A stretch of DNA of 43,046 nt, taken from assembly GCA_020161315.1 (NCBI GenBank), contig JAIUOH010000001.1, positions 101,620 through 144,665 of the forward strand, read 5' to 3'. Shown here piece after piece: positions 1 to 8,411 of the stretch (position 1 is the stretch's first letter; each line of letters opens with the position of its first letter). Source of the DNA: Actinomycetota bacterium (GTDB lineage: Bacteria > Actinomycetota > Actinomycetes > Actinomycetales > Microbacteriaceae). The translations under genes were made by a program, and so were the position numbers. The notes below the pieces were generated by a model. That model was not told where the DNA came from. It did not search any database and was given only the letters and a program-made list of their open reading frames with translations.

Positions 1-1623
1 TTCGCACAGAACAAGGGCCACTGGGCAGACATCGGCGGCCCCGTGCCCGGCTCGTTCAACGTCTCGGCAACCGAGCACTTCGGTGAGGGCCTGCGCATCA
101 CGCCGGTGCGCATCTGGTCGAAGGGTACGTACCTGCACGACGTCGCACAGTTGCTCGTGTCGAACACCCGTGCACCCGAGCAGGCCATGGGCGATTTGCA
201 CGCCCAGTCAGAGGCGACCGCCGTGTGTGAGCGCGAGATCCTACGCCTCGTAGAGCGCTACGGCACCGAAACTGTCGAGCTCGCGATGCAAGAAACCCAG
301 GATTACGTGGAGCGCACGGTGCTGCGCAGGCTCGAGGATCTACCGAAGGGCACCTGGAGCACCGTCGACTACCTTGATCTCGACCCGGGAGCACCCGAGG
401 GTCTCGTGCCCGTCGAGATCACGATGACGCTCGACGGCAAGGGCATTCACTACTCCCTGCGCGGCGGCGCCGCGATCAAGGCCTTCTTGAACTCGGGCTA
501 CGGCACGACGTTCTCGGCGATCTACGCAGGCACGAAGACCTTCTTCCCAGACGTGCCGCTGAACTCGGGCTTCTACGCCGCGGTCACCGCCGAGATCGGC
601 CCAGAGGGCACCGTGATCAACGCAGGCTGGCCGCTCGCGGTGACTGGCACCGTGTCGGGGCCGTACGAGAAGATCATGAACGGCATCTTCGAGCTCTGGT
701 CGAAGGTCATGCCCGAGCGCGCGATGGCCTGTGCCTTCAACCTCGAGTACCTGCTGGTCGGCGGCCGCGATGCGCGCTCCGAGTCGAAGCCGTACTTCAT
801 GTGGTACGACTGGATGGCCGGCGGTTGGGGAGGCCGAGTCAGCAAGGACGGCTCGAGTGCAACGGCTCCGGTGTTCGGTGTCGGCCTCGCGGTGCAGGCC
901 TGCGAGGGCCAGGAGCGCTTGACCCCCGTGGTGACCACGATGCACCAGATTGGTCGCGACTCGGGCGGCCCAGGTCGCTTCCGCGGCGGCTGCGGCGTTG
1001 AGAAGGGTGGCACACTCACCGATGCTGATGCCTCGGTGATGAGCTACTGCTGTGACCGCGCACGTTCGATCACCTGGGGCATCGAGGGTGGCCTGCCTTC
1101 GATTCCGCACGGCGTCTGGATGAATAAGGACACAGAGCGCGAACGCTTCCTGGGTTCAATCTTCTCGTCGGTGCCGGTTGAGCCGGGTGACACGTTCTTC
1201 CGCCCGTCAGCGGGCGGCGGTGGCTTCGGTGATCCGCTTGAGCGCACTCCAGAAGAGGTGCTCGAAGACATCATCGACGACTACGTCTCGATCGAGCGCG
1301 CCGCGATCGACTACGGCGTGGTGATTATCGAGATCGACCGCGGGCTTGACCAGTTCGAGATCGATCACGAGGCAACCAAAGAGAAGCGCGCCTGGATCCG
1401 CGAGCATCGCGACGCGTGGCTGCAGGCCGACCCGGCTGAGATCTCGGCGAAGTACCGCTCGGGTGAGCTCGACCTACTCGATGTGATTCGTCAGCACGGC
1501 GTGATCCTCGACTGGGGCACCGGTGAGCTTCTTGAAGAAACCACACGGCAATACCGCGAGCAGATGCAGCGCAGATCTGCAGACCACTGGAAGGCGCCTG
1601 AGGCGCTGGTCGGTACCCGGTAG
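1..1623 (+). CDS. Hydantoinase B/oxoprolinase family protein, 5' end outside window
   Basis: The reading frame is open from base 1, where it already reads the family-typical segment HWADIGGPVPGSFN, so the gene starts upstream and the GTG at 43 is internal. About 540 residues are visible, close to the usual 520-590 of the family, so little is missing. Recognisable parts are a Gly-rich central region (LRGGAAIKAFLNSGYG), the DSGGPGRFRGGCG stretch and the AGGGGFGDPLERTPEEV segment near residue 400. HyuB proteins pair with HyuA for ATP-dependent opening of hydantoins or 5-oxoproline, or for related carboxylase reactions; hyuA is presumably just upstream, outside the window. The permease and PucR regulator that follow fit a role in cyclic amide use. 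The family is certain, the substrate is not. Confidence 0.9.
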   Translation, partial: FAQNKGHWADIGGPVPGSFNVSATEHFGEGLRITPVRIWSKGTYLHDVAQLLVSNTRAPEQAMGDLHAQSEATAVCEREILRLVERYGTETVELAMQETQDYVERTVLRRLEDLPKGTWSTVDYLDLDPGAPEGLVPVEITMTLDGKGIHYSLRGGAAIKAFLNSGYGTTFSAIYAGTKTFFPDVPLNSGFYAAVTAEIGPEGTVINAGWPLAVTGTVSGPYEKIMNGIFELWSKVMPERAMACAFNLEYLLVGGRDARSESKPYFMWYDWMAGGWGGRVSKDGSSATAPVFGVGLAVQACEGQERLTPVVTTMHQIGRDSGGPGRFRGGCGVEKGGTLTDADASVMSYCCDRARSITWGIEGGLPSIPHGVWMNKDTERERFLGSIFSSVPVEPGDTFFRPSAGGGGFGDPLERTPEEVLEDIIDDYVSIERAAIDYGVVIIEIDRGLDQFEIDHEATKEKRAWIREHRDAWLQADPAEISAKYRSGELDLLDVIRQHGVILDWGTGELLEETTRQYREQMQRRSADHWKAPEALVGTR

Positions 1624-1645
1624 TAATTCACCGAGTATCGAGGTA

Positions 1646-1688
1646 TTCGAGGGCGGGCGAACAGAGAATTCGTTCACCCGCCCTCGAA
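1646..1688 (+). terminator. Hairpin terminator after the hydantoinase gene
   Basis: Arms of 17 nt (1646-1662 and 1672-1688), with TTCGAGGGCGGG pairing to CCCGCCCTCGAA, then one mismatch and four more pairs, around a 9-nt loop. It lies 23 bp after the stop codon. There is no clear T-run after it, as is common for actinobacterial terminators. Confidence 0.6.
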
Positions 1689-1914
1689 CCACCCAGTGCA
1701 TTTGCCATATAAGAACGCTGTTGTTCTGGCATCTGCACCATTCACATTGAACCTTAAGCTTTACAAAATAGTCAGCGTGCCACCGGGGCGGGTAACCGAG
1801 CCAGGCCGGCTTGAACTCGATCTGAGCAATCGGAGCGAGCACTCGCCAAGGTGAGCGAATCGCACGCGGGACACGAATTTTCCACAACTCTGGATACCAA
1901 TGGAGGTACGCAAA

Positions 1915-3306
1915 TTGAGTTTTAATCTGACGGGTAGCAACGACGACGTCGAAGCTACCGATGCAATGGCTCGTCAGGGCAACGACGAAGACCAGATGAG
2001 CCGCGGCTCACTTGCGATGGCCTTCTACGGCGTCGCGAGTGCGTTCTTCTTCGTGTACATCGGTGCCGCAATGGCCTCGGCGTACGGCACAGCAAACGCA
2101 ATCATCGGCCTCGTGCTGACGATCGCCTGCTACGGCGTAATCAACGCCGTGCTCTCGAAGTACGCGATCAACAACCGCACCACTGTTGCGCAGTTCTCGC
2201 GCACCATTCTCGGCACCGCCGGCTCGACTATCGCAACGATCATCTTCGCCCTCGTCGCGATCTACTACGCGGTGTTCGAGGGCTCGATTATCGCCTATGC
2301 CTTCATGGCGTTCTTCGGCGGCGAGATGTGGGTATGGAGCCTCGTGGTGGTGCTCTACTCGACCCCGCTCATCATCGGTGGCGTTCGCCGCTTCCTCGAC
2401 AAGCTCAACGGTTGGCTCATGCCGATCTACTTCTTCGGCCTCGTTGCCGCGGTTATCTGGGCTGGCACCGTTTACGGCTTCAAGGATGACTGGCTGACTC
2501 ACGCTCCCGAGATGGAATTGCCGTTCGCCCTCGGCGGTCCGGGCTGGCTCGCGACCTTCGCCGGCTACATGGGCATCTGGATCATGATGATGTTCACCAT
2601 GGACTACGCGGCTCTCGGCAAGCGCAAGGACGTCAAGTTCCACCAGCAGGTCACCTTCGGCTGGATCTTCTACGTGCTCGCATACGGCTTCGCTGCATTC
2701 GTCGGCATCTTCCTGACCTTCACTATTCCTGGCGTTGAGGTCACTGAGACCGGCCTCGCGGGCGGCCTCGTGTCGCTGATGGGCGTGCTTGGCCTGATCG
2801 TGGTCTGGGTGTCACAGACTCGCATTAACACCGCGAACTACTACCTCGGCGCCGCAAACCTGCGCGCCTTCGGTGAGCGTCTGCGCATCAAGCTGCCGAA
2901 CATCGTGTGGGTGATCATCACCGCCGTAATCATCTACCTGATGATGCTGCTGCCGATCGTGCAGTACCTGCTGCTCGCGCTCGCTTGGCAGGGTGTGCTC
3001 GTGACCGCTTGGGTGGCGATCGCTCTCGCGCACATTGCACTCTCGAAGGGCAAGGGTCAGGAGCACGGTGCAATTGATGATCAGCACTACCGTCCGTTCA
3101 ACTCGAACGGCCTCATCGCCTGGATCGCGGGTACCGTGACCGGTCTGGTGTTCCTGCAGTTCGGCACCTTCAACCCCGAGCTGGCTGGCGTCGGCTCGAC
3201 CTGGGGCCCGATTCTGACCGTAGTGGTTGCGGCAGCGGTCTACACGCTGCTCTGGAAGGCTCGCCCGACCAGCCGCACCGGTCTGATCAAGGTGATCAAC
3301 CAGTAA
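1915..3306 (+). CDS. NCS1-family cytosine/purine/hydantoin-type permease
   Basis: Integral membrane transporter of about 463 residues with roughly 12 hydrophobic segments, of the purine-cytosine permease (NCS1) superfamily. The N-terminal SRGSLAMAFYGVASAFFFVYIG and the following helices are typical. Start choice: an ATG exists at 1900, but a strong ribosome site GGAGGT (1902-1907) overlaps it and lies 7 nt before TTG 1915, so TTG 1915 is the better start. The gene lies between a hydantoinase subunit and a PucR regulator, which suggests uptake of a hydantoin, lactam or nucleobase-like compound feeding the neighbouring ring-opening enzymes. The substrate cannot be read from sequence alone. Confidence 0.85.
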   Translation: MSFNLTGSNDDVEATDAMARQGNDEDQMSRGSLAMAFYGVASAFFFVYIGAAMASAYGTANAIIGLVLTIACYGVINAVLSKYAINNRTTVAQFSRTILGTAGSTIATIIFALVAIYYAVFEGSIIAYAFMAFFGGEMWVWSLVVVLYSTPLIIGGVRRFLDKLNGWLMPIYFFGLVAAVIWAGTVYGFKDDWLTHAPEMELPFALGGPGWLATFAGYMGIWIMMMFTMDYAALGKRKDVKFHQQVTFGWIFYVLAYGFAAFVGIFLTFTIPGVEVTETGLAGGLVSLMGVLGLIVVWVSQTRINTANYYLGAANLRAFGERLRIKLPNIVWVIITAVIIYLMMLLPIVQYLLLALAWQGVLVTAWVAIALAHIALSKGKGQEHGAIDDQHYRPFNSNGLIAWIAGTVTGLVFLQFGTFNPELAGVGSTWGPILTVVVAAAVYTLLWKARPTSRTGLIKVINQ

Positions 3307-3322
3307 CTTCCTGTAAAGCGCT

Positions 3323-3364
3323 GCGGGCGCTGCTCACCCTCATTGCGGGGAGAGCAGCGCCCGC
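3323..3364. terminator. Bidirectional hairpin between convergent genes
   Basis: A perfect 13-bp stem, GCGGGCGCTGCTC (3323-3335) with GAGCAGCGCCCGC (3352-3364), lies between the permease (plus) and the PucR regulator (minus). Position and strength fit a shared terminator. Confidence 0.65.
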
Positions 3365-3452
3365 TTGCGTATTGATGCAGCCTCGCGATGAGCCCGTGCT
3401 GCGTCGCGATCCCACGCCACGAGGATCAGCCGAGCCACCCCCGAACTAATCG

Positions 3453-4922
3453 CTAGTAGGCCTCGAGATCAACGAGGCGCAGCGCCATGAGGCAGGTGGC
3501 GCGCCCGTCGAGGCTGCTGAGCGAGATGCTCAGCAGGTCTTCGATGTTCTTGAGGCGATAGCTCAGCGAGTTGCGGTGAATGAAGAGCTCTTCACAGGTC
3601 TTCGAGGGCTGTGCATCGTGCCGCAACCAGGTGCGCAGCGTGGGCAGCAGCTCTGTCGAGCGCTGCTCGTCGTGGGCGATGAGCGGCGAGAGAAACTGTA
3701 GCGCGGCCTCGCGCGCGCCACGACCTGCGGCTGCCGCGACAACCGCGCTCAGCCCGAGCCTGGGTGCCATCGTTGGCTTCGATATGTGCTTGACCATGTC
3801 GATCGCGTGCACGAGCGCGATGCGCAGCTCATCGATGGTCTTTGCCGGCGCGCGCAGCACGAGGGGCAGATCGGGGTCGATCTGCAGCAGACTCTGCGCA
3901 GTCTCTTCGAACTCGGTTCTGGGGTGCTGAATGAGCGCGAAAAGCCGGTCATCAAACTCGGCGATGCGCACCTCGTGAAAGCCGTCGTGCAGGGCGCGAC
4001 GCAGCTTCCACGCGGTTGCGGCGTAATCGCCAGACATGTTTGCAACGACCAGGGCGGTCTCTGCGCGCTGCCCGAGGCCGAGATCTTGAAATGCCTTGGC
4101 AACATCGCCTCGTGTGACCTCTGACCAGGCGACGCAGCGGCTCACGAAGCGCATCATGTCTTGGTGGCTGCTCGCGTCGATCGCGACGCTGCGGTTCAGA
4201 TGAATCGCGATGATCGATGAGGCAGGGGCGAGCAGGGTTTCGAGCTCTGCCGCTGAGCTGTGAATGCGAACTACGAGCTGGCAGGGGCGGCTGAGCCCCA
4301 TCGGCAGAGGTATGGTGAGCGTGTCTGGCTGCTGCGCGGTGATGCTGAGCTTTTCGTGCCAGGTCACGGCCTCGGGGTACTGGGCGATGAGCGTGTCGAA
4401 CGCGTCGTAGATCGCGACGGGGCTCTTTACGGTGCTGTTGATTGCCGCGAGCAGAGTTGACACTTCGGCTCCCTGGCTTGCGAGTCGGGCGCACTCGTCT
4501 GCGAGGGCCCAGCCGCGGTCTTGCAGGTTGAACTGCTCGGCCTGCAGCATGGTTTCGATGTACTGGAAGACCTTGAGCATGGCGACGGTGGCTGGCACCT
4601 CGAGCAGTGGCACATCGTGCTTGGTGCAGGCAGTGATGAGCCCGCGGGGCAGCTCTTTGTAAGCGGGGCCGACGGCGAACGCGACGGCGGCGACAGGCAC
4701 GCGGGTGAGGCGCTCGACGTACGCATCCCAGATGCTCGCCTCGGTGAAGTTCATGCCGATGCCCGAGGTGAGCAGCAGCACGTTCTCGTCGAGAAACGGC
4801 GTGGGGTCGAGATACTCGGCCGGGGCACAGCGGCTGATCTCGTGCGCGAGGCGTTTTGTGCTCGATGGGGTTTCGAGGCCGAGCTGCAGAGAGGGGTCGG
4901 CCAGCAGATCTGCTACGCGCAT
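3453..4922 (-). CDS. PucR-family transcriptional regulator
   Basis: A regulator of about 490 residues, the usual length for the family. The N-terminus beginning MRVADLLADPSLQLGL matches the start of the PucR purine-catabolism domain, and the last ~50 residues contain the PucR-type helix-turn-helix (CEELFIHRNSLSYRLKNIED, then a Leu-rich tail). The frame stays open further upstream, but ATG 4922 matches the domain start and leaves a normal promoter gap. It is divergent from pxpA (94 bp apart) and convergent with the permease, so it most likely controls the lactam/hydantoin locus on both sides. The ligand is unknown; PucR members respond to nucleobase breakdown products or related ring compounds. 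Confidence 0.85.
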   Translation of the reverse strand: MRVADLLADPSLQLGLETPSSTKRLAHEISRCAPAEYLDPTPFLDENVLLLTSGIGMNFTEASIWDAYVERLTRVPVAAVAFAVGPAYKELPRGLITACTKHDVPLLEVPATVAMLKVFQYIETMLQAEQFNLQDRGWALADECARLASQGAEVSTLLAAINSTVKSPVAIYDAFDTLIAQYPEAVTWHEKLSITAQQPDTLTIPLPMGLSRPCQLVVRIHSSAAELETLLAPASSIIAIHLNRSVAIDASSHQDMMRFVSRCVAWSEVTRGDVAKAFQDLGLGQRAETALVVANMSGDYAATAWKLRRALHDGFHEVRIAEFDDRLFALIQHPRTEFEETAQSLLQIDPDLPLVLRAPAKTIDELRIALVHAIDMVKHISKPTMAPRLGLSAVVAAAAGRGAREAALQFLSPLIAHDEQRSTELLPTLRTWLRHDAQPSKTCEELFIHRNSLSYRLKNIEDLLSISLSSLDGRATCLMALRLVDLEAY

Positions 4923-5016
4923 CAAAACTCGTTTCTCGCAGTTGCACAACTTGTCTGTACACATTGTGGCATATGCACAGTCTGTTCTGCGCGGTCCATC
5001 GCGTAGCTTGTAAGGC
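4923..5016. promoter_or_regulatory. Divergent control region between pucR-like gene and pxpA
   Basis: This 94-bp AT-richer gap holds several short dyads: ACAACTTGT (4946-4954), TGTACA (4956-4961) and TGTGGCATATGCACA (4965-4979, arms TG-TG-CAT/ATG-CACA with one extra base). These are candidate sites for the adjacent PucR regulator. No convincing -35/-10 pair could be fixed. Confidence 0.45.
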
Positions 5017-5751
5017 ATGACTACCAATGCTGCTAGTGAAATCACACTCAACTCAGACATGGGCGAATCGTTCGCTCTCCACTCGTTCGGCAACGATCCC
5101 GCGCTGATGCGCATCATCGACGTGGCAAACGTTGCCTGCGGCTTCCACGCCGGCGACCCGAACGTGCTCGAAGAGACCGTGCGCCTTGCACACGAAAACG
5201 GCGTCGGCGTCGGCGCACACCCCGGGCTGCCCGACCTCGTTGGCTTTGGCCGCCGCGAAATGAAGCTCATGCCCGACGAGGTTGAAAACCTGATTCGCTA
5301 CCAGGTTGGCGCGCTCAGCGGCTACCTAAAGAAGTACGACATGCCGCTCAGCCACATCAAGCCCCATGGCTCGCTCTACGGCATGCTCGCCCGCGACGAA
5401 GAGCTCATGCTCGGCGCGGTCAAGGTCGCAAAAGACTACGGCGTGCCTCTCTTTGGCATTCCCGGCACGGCACACCAGACTGTCGCCGAGCGCGAGGGCG
5501 TGCAGTTCATCGGCGAGCTCTACGTCGACCTCGACTACAACGGTGAGGGTGGCCTCATCATTCTGCGCAAGCCGCCGAAGACCGACCCGGTCGCGGCCGC
5601 CGAGCGCGTGCGCCGCGCACTGCAAGATGGCGTCGTGTTCGCAAACGACGGCACCGAGCTCAACATCTCGTTCTCGAGCGTGTGCGTGCATTCAGATACG
5701 CCCAATGCGGTTGAGGTCGCCGAGGCCGTTCGTGAGGCGCTCAGCGCATAA
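5017..5751 (+). CDS. pxpA: PxpA, LamB/YcsF-family 5-oxoprolinase subunit A
   Basis: A full-length family member of 244 residues. Conserved blocks are LNSDMGESF near residue 12, DVANVACGFHAGDP near 35-50, GAHPGLPDLVGFGRRE near 70-85, and HIKPHGSLYG near 113. In the established PxpABC system this subunit joins PxpB and PxpC to open 5-oxoproline to glutamate with ATP. The start ATG is preceded by a close TAAGG, so initiation may be weak or the mRNA leader short. Here pxpA is separated from pxpBC by a biotin carrier and a biotin carboxylase gene, so the true substrate could be another lactam or cyclic amide. Confidence 0.92.
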   Translation: MTTNAASEITLNSDMGESFALHSFGNDPALMRIIDVANVACGFHAGDPNVLEETVRLAHENGVGVGAHPGLPDLVGFGRREMKLMPDEVENLIRYQVGALSGYLKKYDMPLSHIKPHGSLYGMLARDEELMLGAVKVAKDYGVPLFGIPGTAHQTVAEREGVQFIGELYVDLDYNGEGGLIILRKPPKTDPVAAAERVRRALQDGVVFANDGTELNISFSSVCVHSDTPNAVEVAEAVREALSA

Positions 5752-5895
5752 CAATCGTAGTGTTCGGCTTTACGGACGCACGGCCAACGACTGTGGCGGC
5801 CAGCGTCACTGCCAGCAGCTTCGAATCGGGCACATTCACCCTATCCTTCGTTACAGAACTACTCACCCCCACATCTCAACTAGAAAGAGTTACAC

Positions 5896-6132
5896 ATGAG
5901 TCAGCAGATTATTGCTCCGCTTCCAGGCATCTTTTACCGCCGCCCGGCACCCGACAAGCCCGTGCTCGTAGAGGTGGGCGACACCGTCGAGGCAGGCCAG
6001 GCAATCGGCCTGATCGAGATCATGAAGCAGTTCAACGAGGTGCGCGCCGAGGTTGCGGGCAAGATCGTTGAGTTTCACGTTGAAGACAACGGAATGGTCG
6101 GCCCCGGCGACGTCATCGCCACCATCGAATAG
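5896..6132 (+). CDS. Biotin carboxyl carrier protein (AccB-like, stand-alone biotinyl domain)
   Basis: Only 78 residues: essentially a bare biotinyl domain, without the long N-terminal extension and Pro/Ala linker of AccB from acetyl-CoA carboxylase. The biotin-accepting lysine lies in EIMKQFNEVRA near residue 48, and the symmetric GD turns (VEVGDTVEAGQ and VGPGDVIATIE) are present. It starts 144 bp after pxpA, with AAAGAG ahead of the ATG, and sits 33 bp before the biotin carboxylase. It is probably the swinging arm between that carboxylase and the PxpBC carboxyltransferase-like pair. Confidence 0.9.
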   Translation: MSQQIIAPLPGIFYRRPAPDKPVLVEVGDTVEAGQAIGLIEIMKQFNEVRAEVAGKIVEFHVEDNGMVGPGDVIATIE

Positions 6133-6165
6133 CAGTTTCCGGGCGGCGCAGAGAGGGGCCTTCAC

Positions 6166-7521
6166 GTGAAAAAAGTACTTATCGCCAACCGTGGCGAAAT
6201 CGCGGTGCGCATCATTCGCACTGCAAAAGAAATGGGAATCGCAACGGTTGCCGTCGTCAGCGAGGCTGACAAAGGCTCGAATGCCGAGCGCTTTGCCGAT
6301 GAATCAGTGGTCGTTGGCCCGGCGCCGGCAGGCCTCAGCTACCTGAACCACGATGCGATCCTCGCCGCTGCTGCCGAAACCGGTGCAGACGCGATTCACC
6401 CGGGCTACGGCTTCCTGTCAGAGAACGCAGCCTTTGCTCGCAAGGTGATCGCTGCCGGGCTGACCTGGGTCGGCCCAAGCCCCGACGCTATCGATCTGAT
6501 GGGCGATAAGTCTCGCGCCCGTAAGGCCGCTATGGAGGCGGGCGTTCCCGTGCTCGCAGGCACCGAGGGTGCGCTCGACACCTCGGGCGACATCGAATCG
6601 ATCGCTGAGCAGATCGGTTATCCGCTCGTGGTGAAGGCATCGGCTGGCGGCGGCGGCCGCGGCATTCGCCGCATCGATGCCCCCGAAGATCTGCGCAGCA
6701 CCGTCGAGGTCGCGCAGGCCGAGGCACAGGCAGCCTTCAACTCGAACGAGGTCTACTTCGAGCGCTTCGTGACCCACGCGCGTCACGTTGAGGTGCAGAT
6801 CTTTGGCGACGGTGAGACCTGGGTGCACCTGGGCGATCGCGACTGCTCGATGCAGCGCCGCCAGCAGAAGGTCATCGAAGAGGCTCCGGCCCCCGGCATT
6901 CCAGACGAGCTGCGCCAGCGTATGCGCGACACCTCGGTCGAGCTGGCACGCCAGTCGGGCTACCTCGGTGCCGGCACCGTCGAGTTTCTCTACGACCCGG
7001 TGCGCCAAGAAGTCGCGTTTATTGAGATGAACACCCGCCTGCAAGTGGAGCACCCGATCAGCGAAGCGATCACCGGCATCGACCTGGTGCGTGAGCAGCT
7101 GCGCGTCGCCGCCGGTGAAAAGCTCGGCTACACCCAAGATGACATCAATTTCTCGGGTCACGCCTTCGAGTTCCGCATCAACGCCGAAGACCCCGACAAC
7201 AACTTCATGCCGAGCCCTGGCCTCATCGAGAAGCTCGAGCTCGCGGGCGGCCCCGGCGTGCGCAGCGACTTTGGTTTCTCTGCGGGCCAGACCGTGATGC
7301 CGTTCTATGACTCGCTTATCGGCAAGCTCGTGGTGTGGGCGGCAGACCGTGAGCAGGCGCTCGCTCGCGCAGAGCGTGTGCTCGGCGAGACCGAGATCGT
7401 GGGTATTAAGACGACGGTGTCGCTCATGCGTCGCCTCATCGCGCTCGACGACTTCGCCTCGGCAACGCACTACACCACCTACATCGAATCTGTTCCTGGA
7501 CTGTTGGGAGAGAAGGCATGA
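6166..7521 (+). CDS. Biotin carboxylase (AccC-like)
   Basis: A typical 451-residue biotin carboxylase. It has the N-terminal KVLIANRGEIAVRIIRTAKE, the ATP-grasp glycine loop KASAGGGGRGIR near 150-160, the DRDCSMQRRQQKVIEEAP block, and the active-site stretch EMNTRLQVEHPISEAITGID near 285-305. It carboxylates biotin on the carrier protein using ATP and bicarbonate. The start is GTG 6166, preceded by GAGAGGGG. The stop overlaps the pxpB start (ATGA), so the two are translationally coupled. That places it in a PxpABC-linked carboxylase rather than housekeeping acetyl-CoA carboxylase. Confidence 0.94.
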   Translation: MKKVLIANRGEIAVRIIRTAKEMGIATVAVVSEADKGSNAERFADESVVVGPAPAGLSYLNHDAILAAAAETGADAIHPGYGFLSENAAFARKVIAAGLTWVGPSPDAIDLMGDKSRARKAAMEAGVPVLAGTEGALDTSGDIESIAEQIGYPLVVKASAGGGGRGIRRIDAPEDLRSTVEVAQAEAQAAFNSNEVYFERFVTHARHVEVQIFGDGETWVHLGDRDCSMQRRQQKVIEEAPAPGIPDELRQRMRDTSVELARQSGYLGAGTVEFLYDPVRQEVAFIEMNTRLQVEHPISEAITGIDLVREQLRVAAGEKLGYTQDDINFSGHAFEFRINAEDPDNNFMPSPGLIEKLELAGGPGVRSDFGFSAGQTVMPFYDSLIGKLVVWAADREQALARAERVLGETEIVGIKTTVSLMRRLIALDDFASATHYTTYIESVPGLLGEKA

Positions 7522-8411
7522 CGCTACCAGAGAAGGCCCGGTACAGCTGGGGCGGTGACGAGTTCTTGCTCGTAGAGATCGCGCCAGACATGTCACTCGA
7601 GGCAAACTTTGTCGCGAACTCGATCGCGACGGGGCTCGAAGCGCAGGCGCTCGACGGCATCGTCGACATCTGCCCGGCGAACGCCTCACTGCTCGTCCGC
7701 TTCAACCCAGACGTGCTCGATCACGGCGTGCTAAAGAGCACGGTCGAGCAGCTCGAAGCCGACGTTCGCCAGGCGACGGTGCAAGAGCTGCAGACCCGCG
7801 TGATCGAGGTGCCCGTCTGGTACAACGATCCCTACACGACCGAGACGGGTGAGCGCTTCCGCAAGGGCTACCACCAGCAGCCCGAGGGCACTGACCTAGA
7901 CTACGCTGCGGCGGTCAACGGCCTCGCGAACGCAGAAGAGTTCATTCAGCGTCACCATGAGACCCCGTGGCTCGTGTCGATGGTTGGTTTCGTTGCCGGC
8001 CTGCCGTTCCTCTTCCAGCTCACCCCGCGCGAGCGTCAGCTCGAGGTGCCCAAGTACCTGAGCCCGCGCACCGATACGCCACCGCTGACCATCGGCATTG
8101 GCGGCTGCTTCACCGCACACTATTCGGTACGTGGCGCAGGCGGATATCAGATGCTCGGCATCACCCCGACGCCGATCTATGATCCCACGCAATCTTTGCC
8201 TGACTTCGAAGATTTTATGGTGCTCTTCCGCACCGGCGACATCGTGAAGTACCGCCCGGTCGACGAGGCAGAATACCGCGAGATCGAGGCCGAGGTCGCT
8301 GCCGGTACCTACAAGTACAAGCAGGCCCCGGTCACCTTCACCCTGGCGGAGGCGCTCGAAGATCCCGATGGCTACAACAGCACACTTTTGGAGGCCCTCA
8401 ATGTCGCTTGA
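7518..8411 (+). CDS. pxpB: PxpB, AHS1 carboxyltransferase-like subunit
   Basis: 297 residues of the AHS1/KipI family, with the hallmark segments VPVWYND near residue 96 and FVAGLPFLFQL (normally GFxPGFPYL) near 157-167. AHS1 is homologous to one half of the carboxyltransferase domain of urea carboxylase. In PxpABC it forms a complex with PxpC. It overlaps both neighbours (ATGA with the biotin carboxylase; the pxpC start lies inside its 3' end), so a tight stoichiometric operon is likely. The family is clear. Whether it acts in 5-oxoprolinase or in a biotin-dependent carboxylation is an inference from context. Confidence 0.9.
   Translation: MTLPEKARYSWGGDEFLLVEIAPDMSLEANFVANSIATGLEAQALDGIVDICPANASLLVRFNPDVLDHGVLKSTVEQLEADVRQATVQELQTRVIEVPVWYNDPYTTETGERFRKGYHQQPEGTDLDYAAAVNGLANAEEFIQRHHETPWLVSMVGFVAGLPFLFQLTPRERQLEVPKYLSPRTDTPPLTIGIGGCFTAHYSVRGAGGYQMLGITPTPIYDPTQSLPDFEDFMVLFRTGDIVKYRPVDEAEYREIEAEVAAGTYKYKQAPVTFTLAEALEDPDGYNSTLLEALNVA

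Noticed and set aside
43-45. GTG 43 as start of the hydantoinase gene
   Set aside because: The frame upstream to base 1 already encodes conserved family sequence, so the true start is outside the window.
340-1110. Long minus-strand frame opposite the hydantoinase gene
   Set aside because: It mirrors a clearly conserved gene; the composition is a GC-rich shadow without recognisable motifs or a ribosome site.
4923-5270. Longer N-terminus for the PucR regulator
   Set aside because: The extension overlaps the divergent promoter and pxpA; the family N-terminus matches ATG 4922.
6418-7689. Long minus-strand frame opposite the biotin carboxylase
   Set aside because: The plus-strand gene has complete conserved motifs; this frame has none and crosses two genes.
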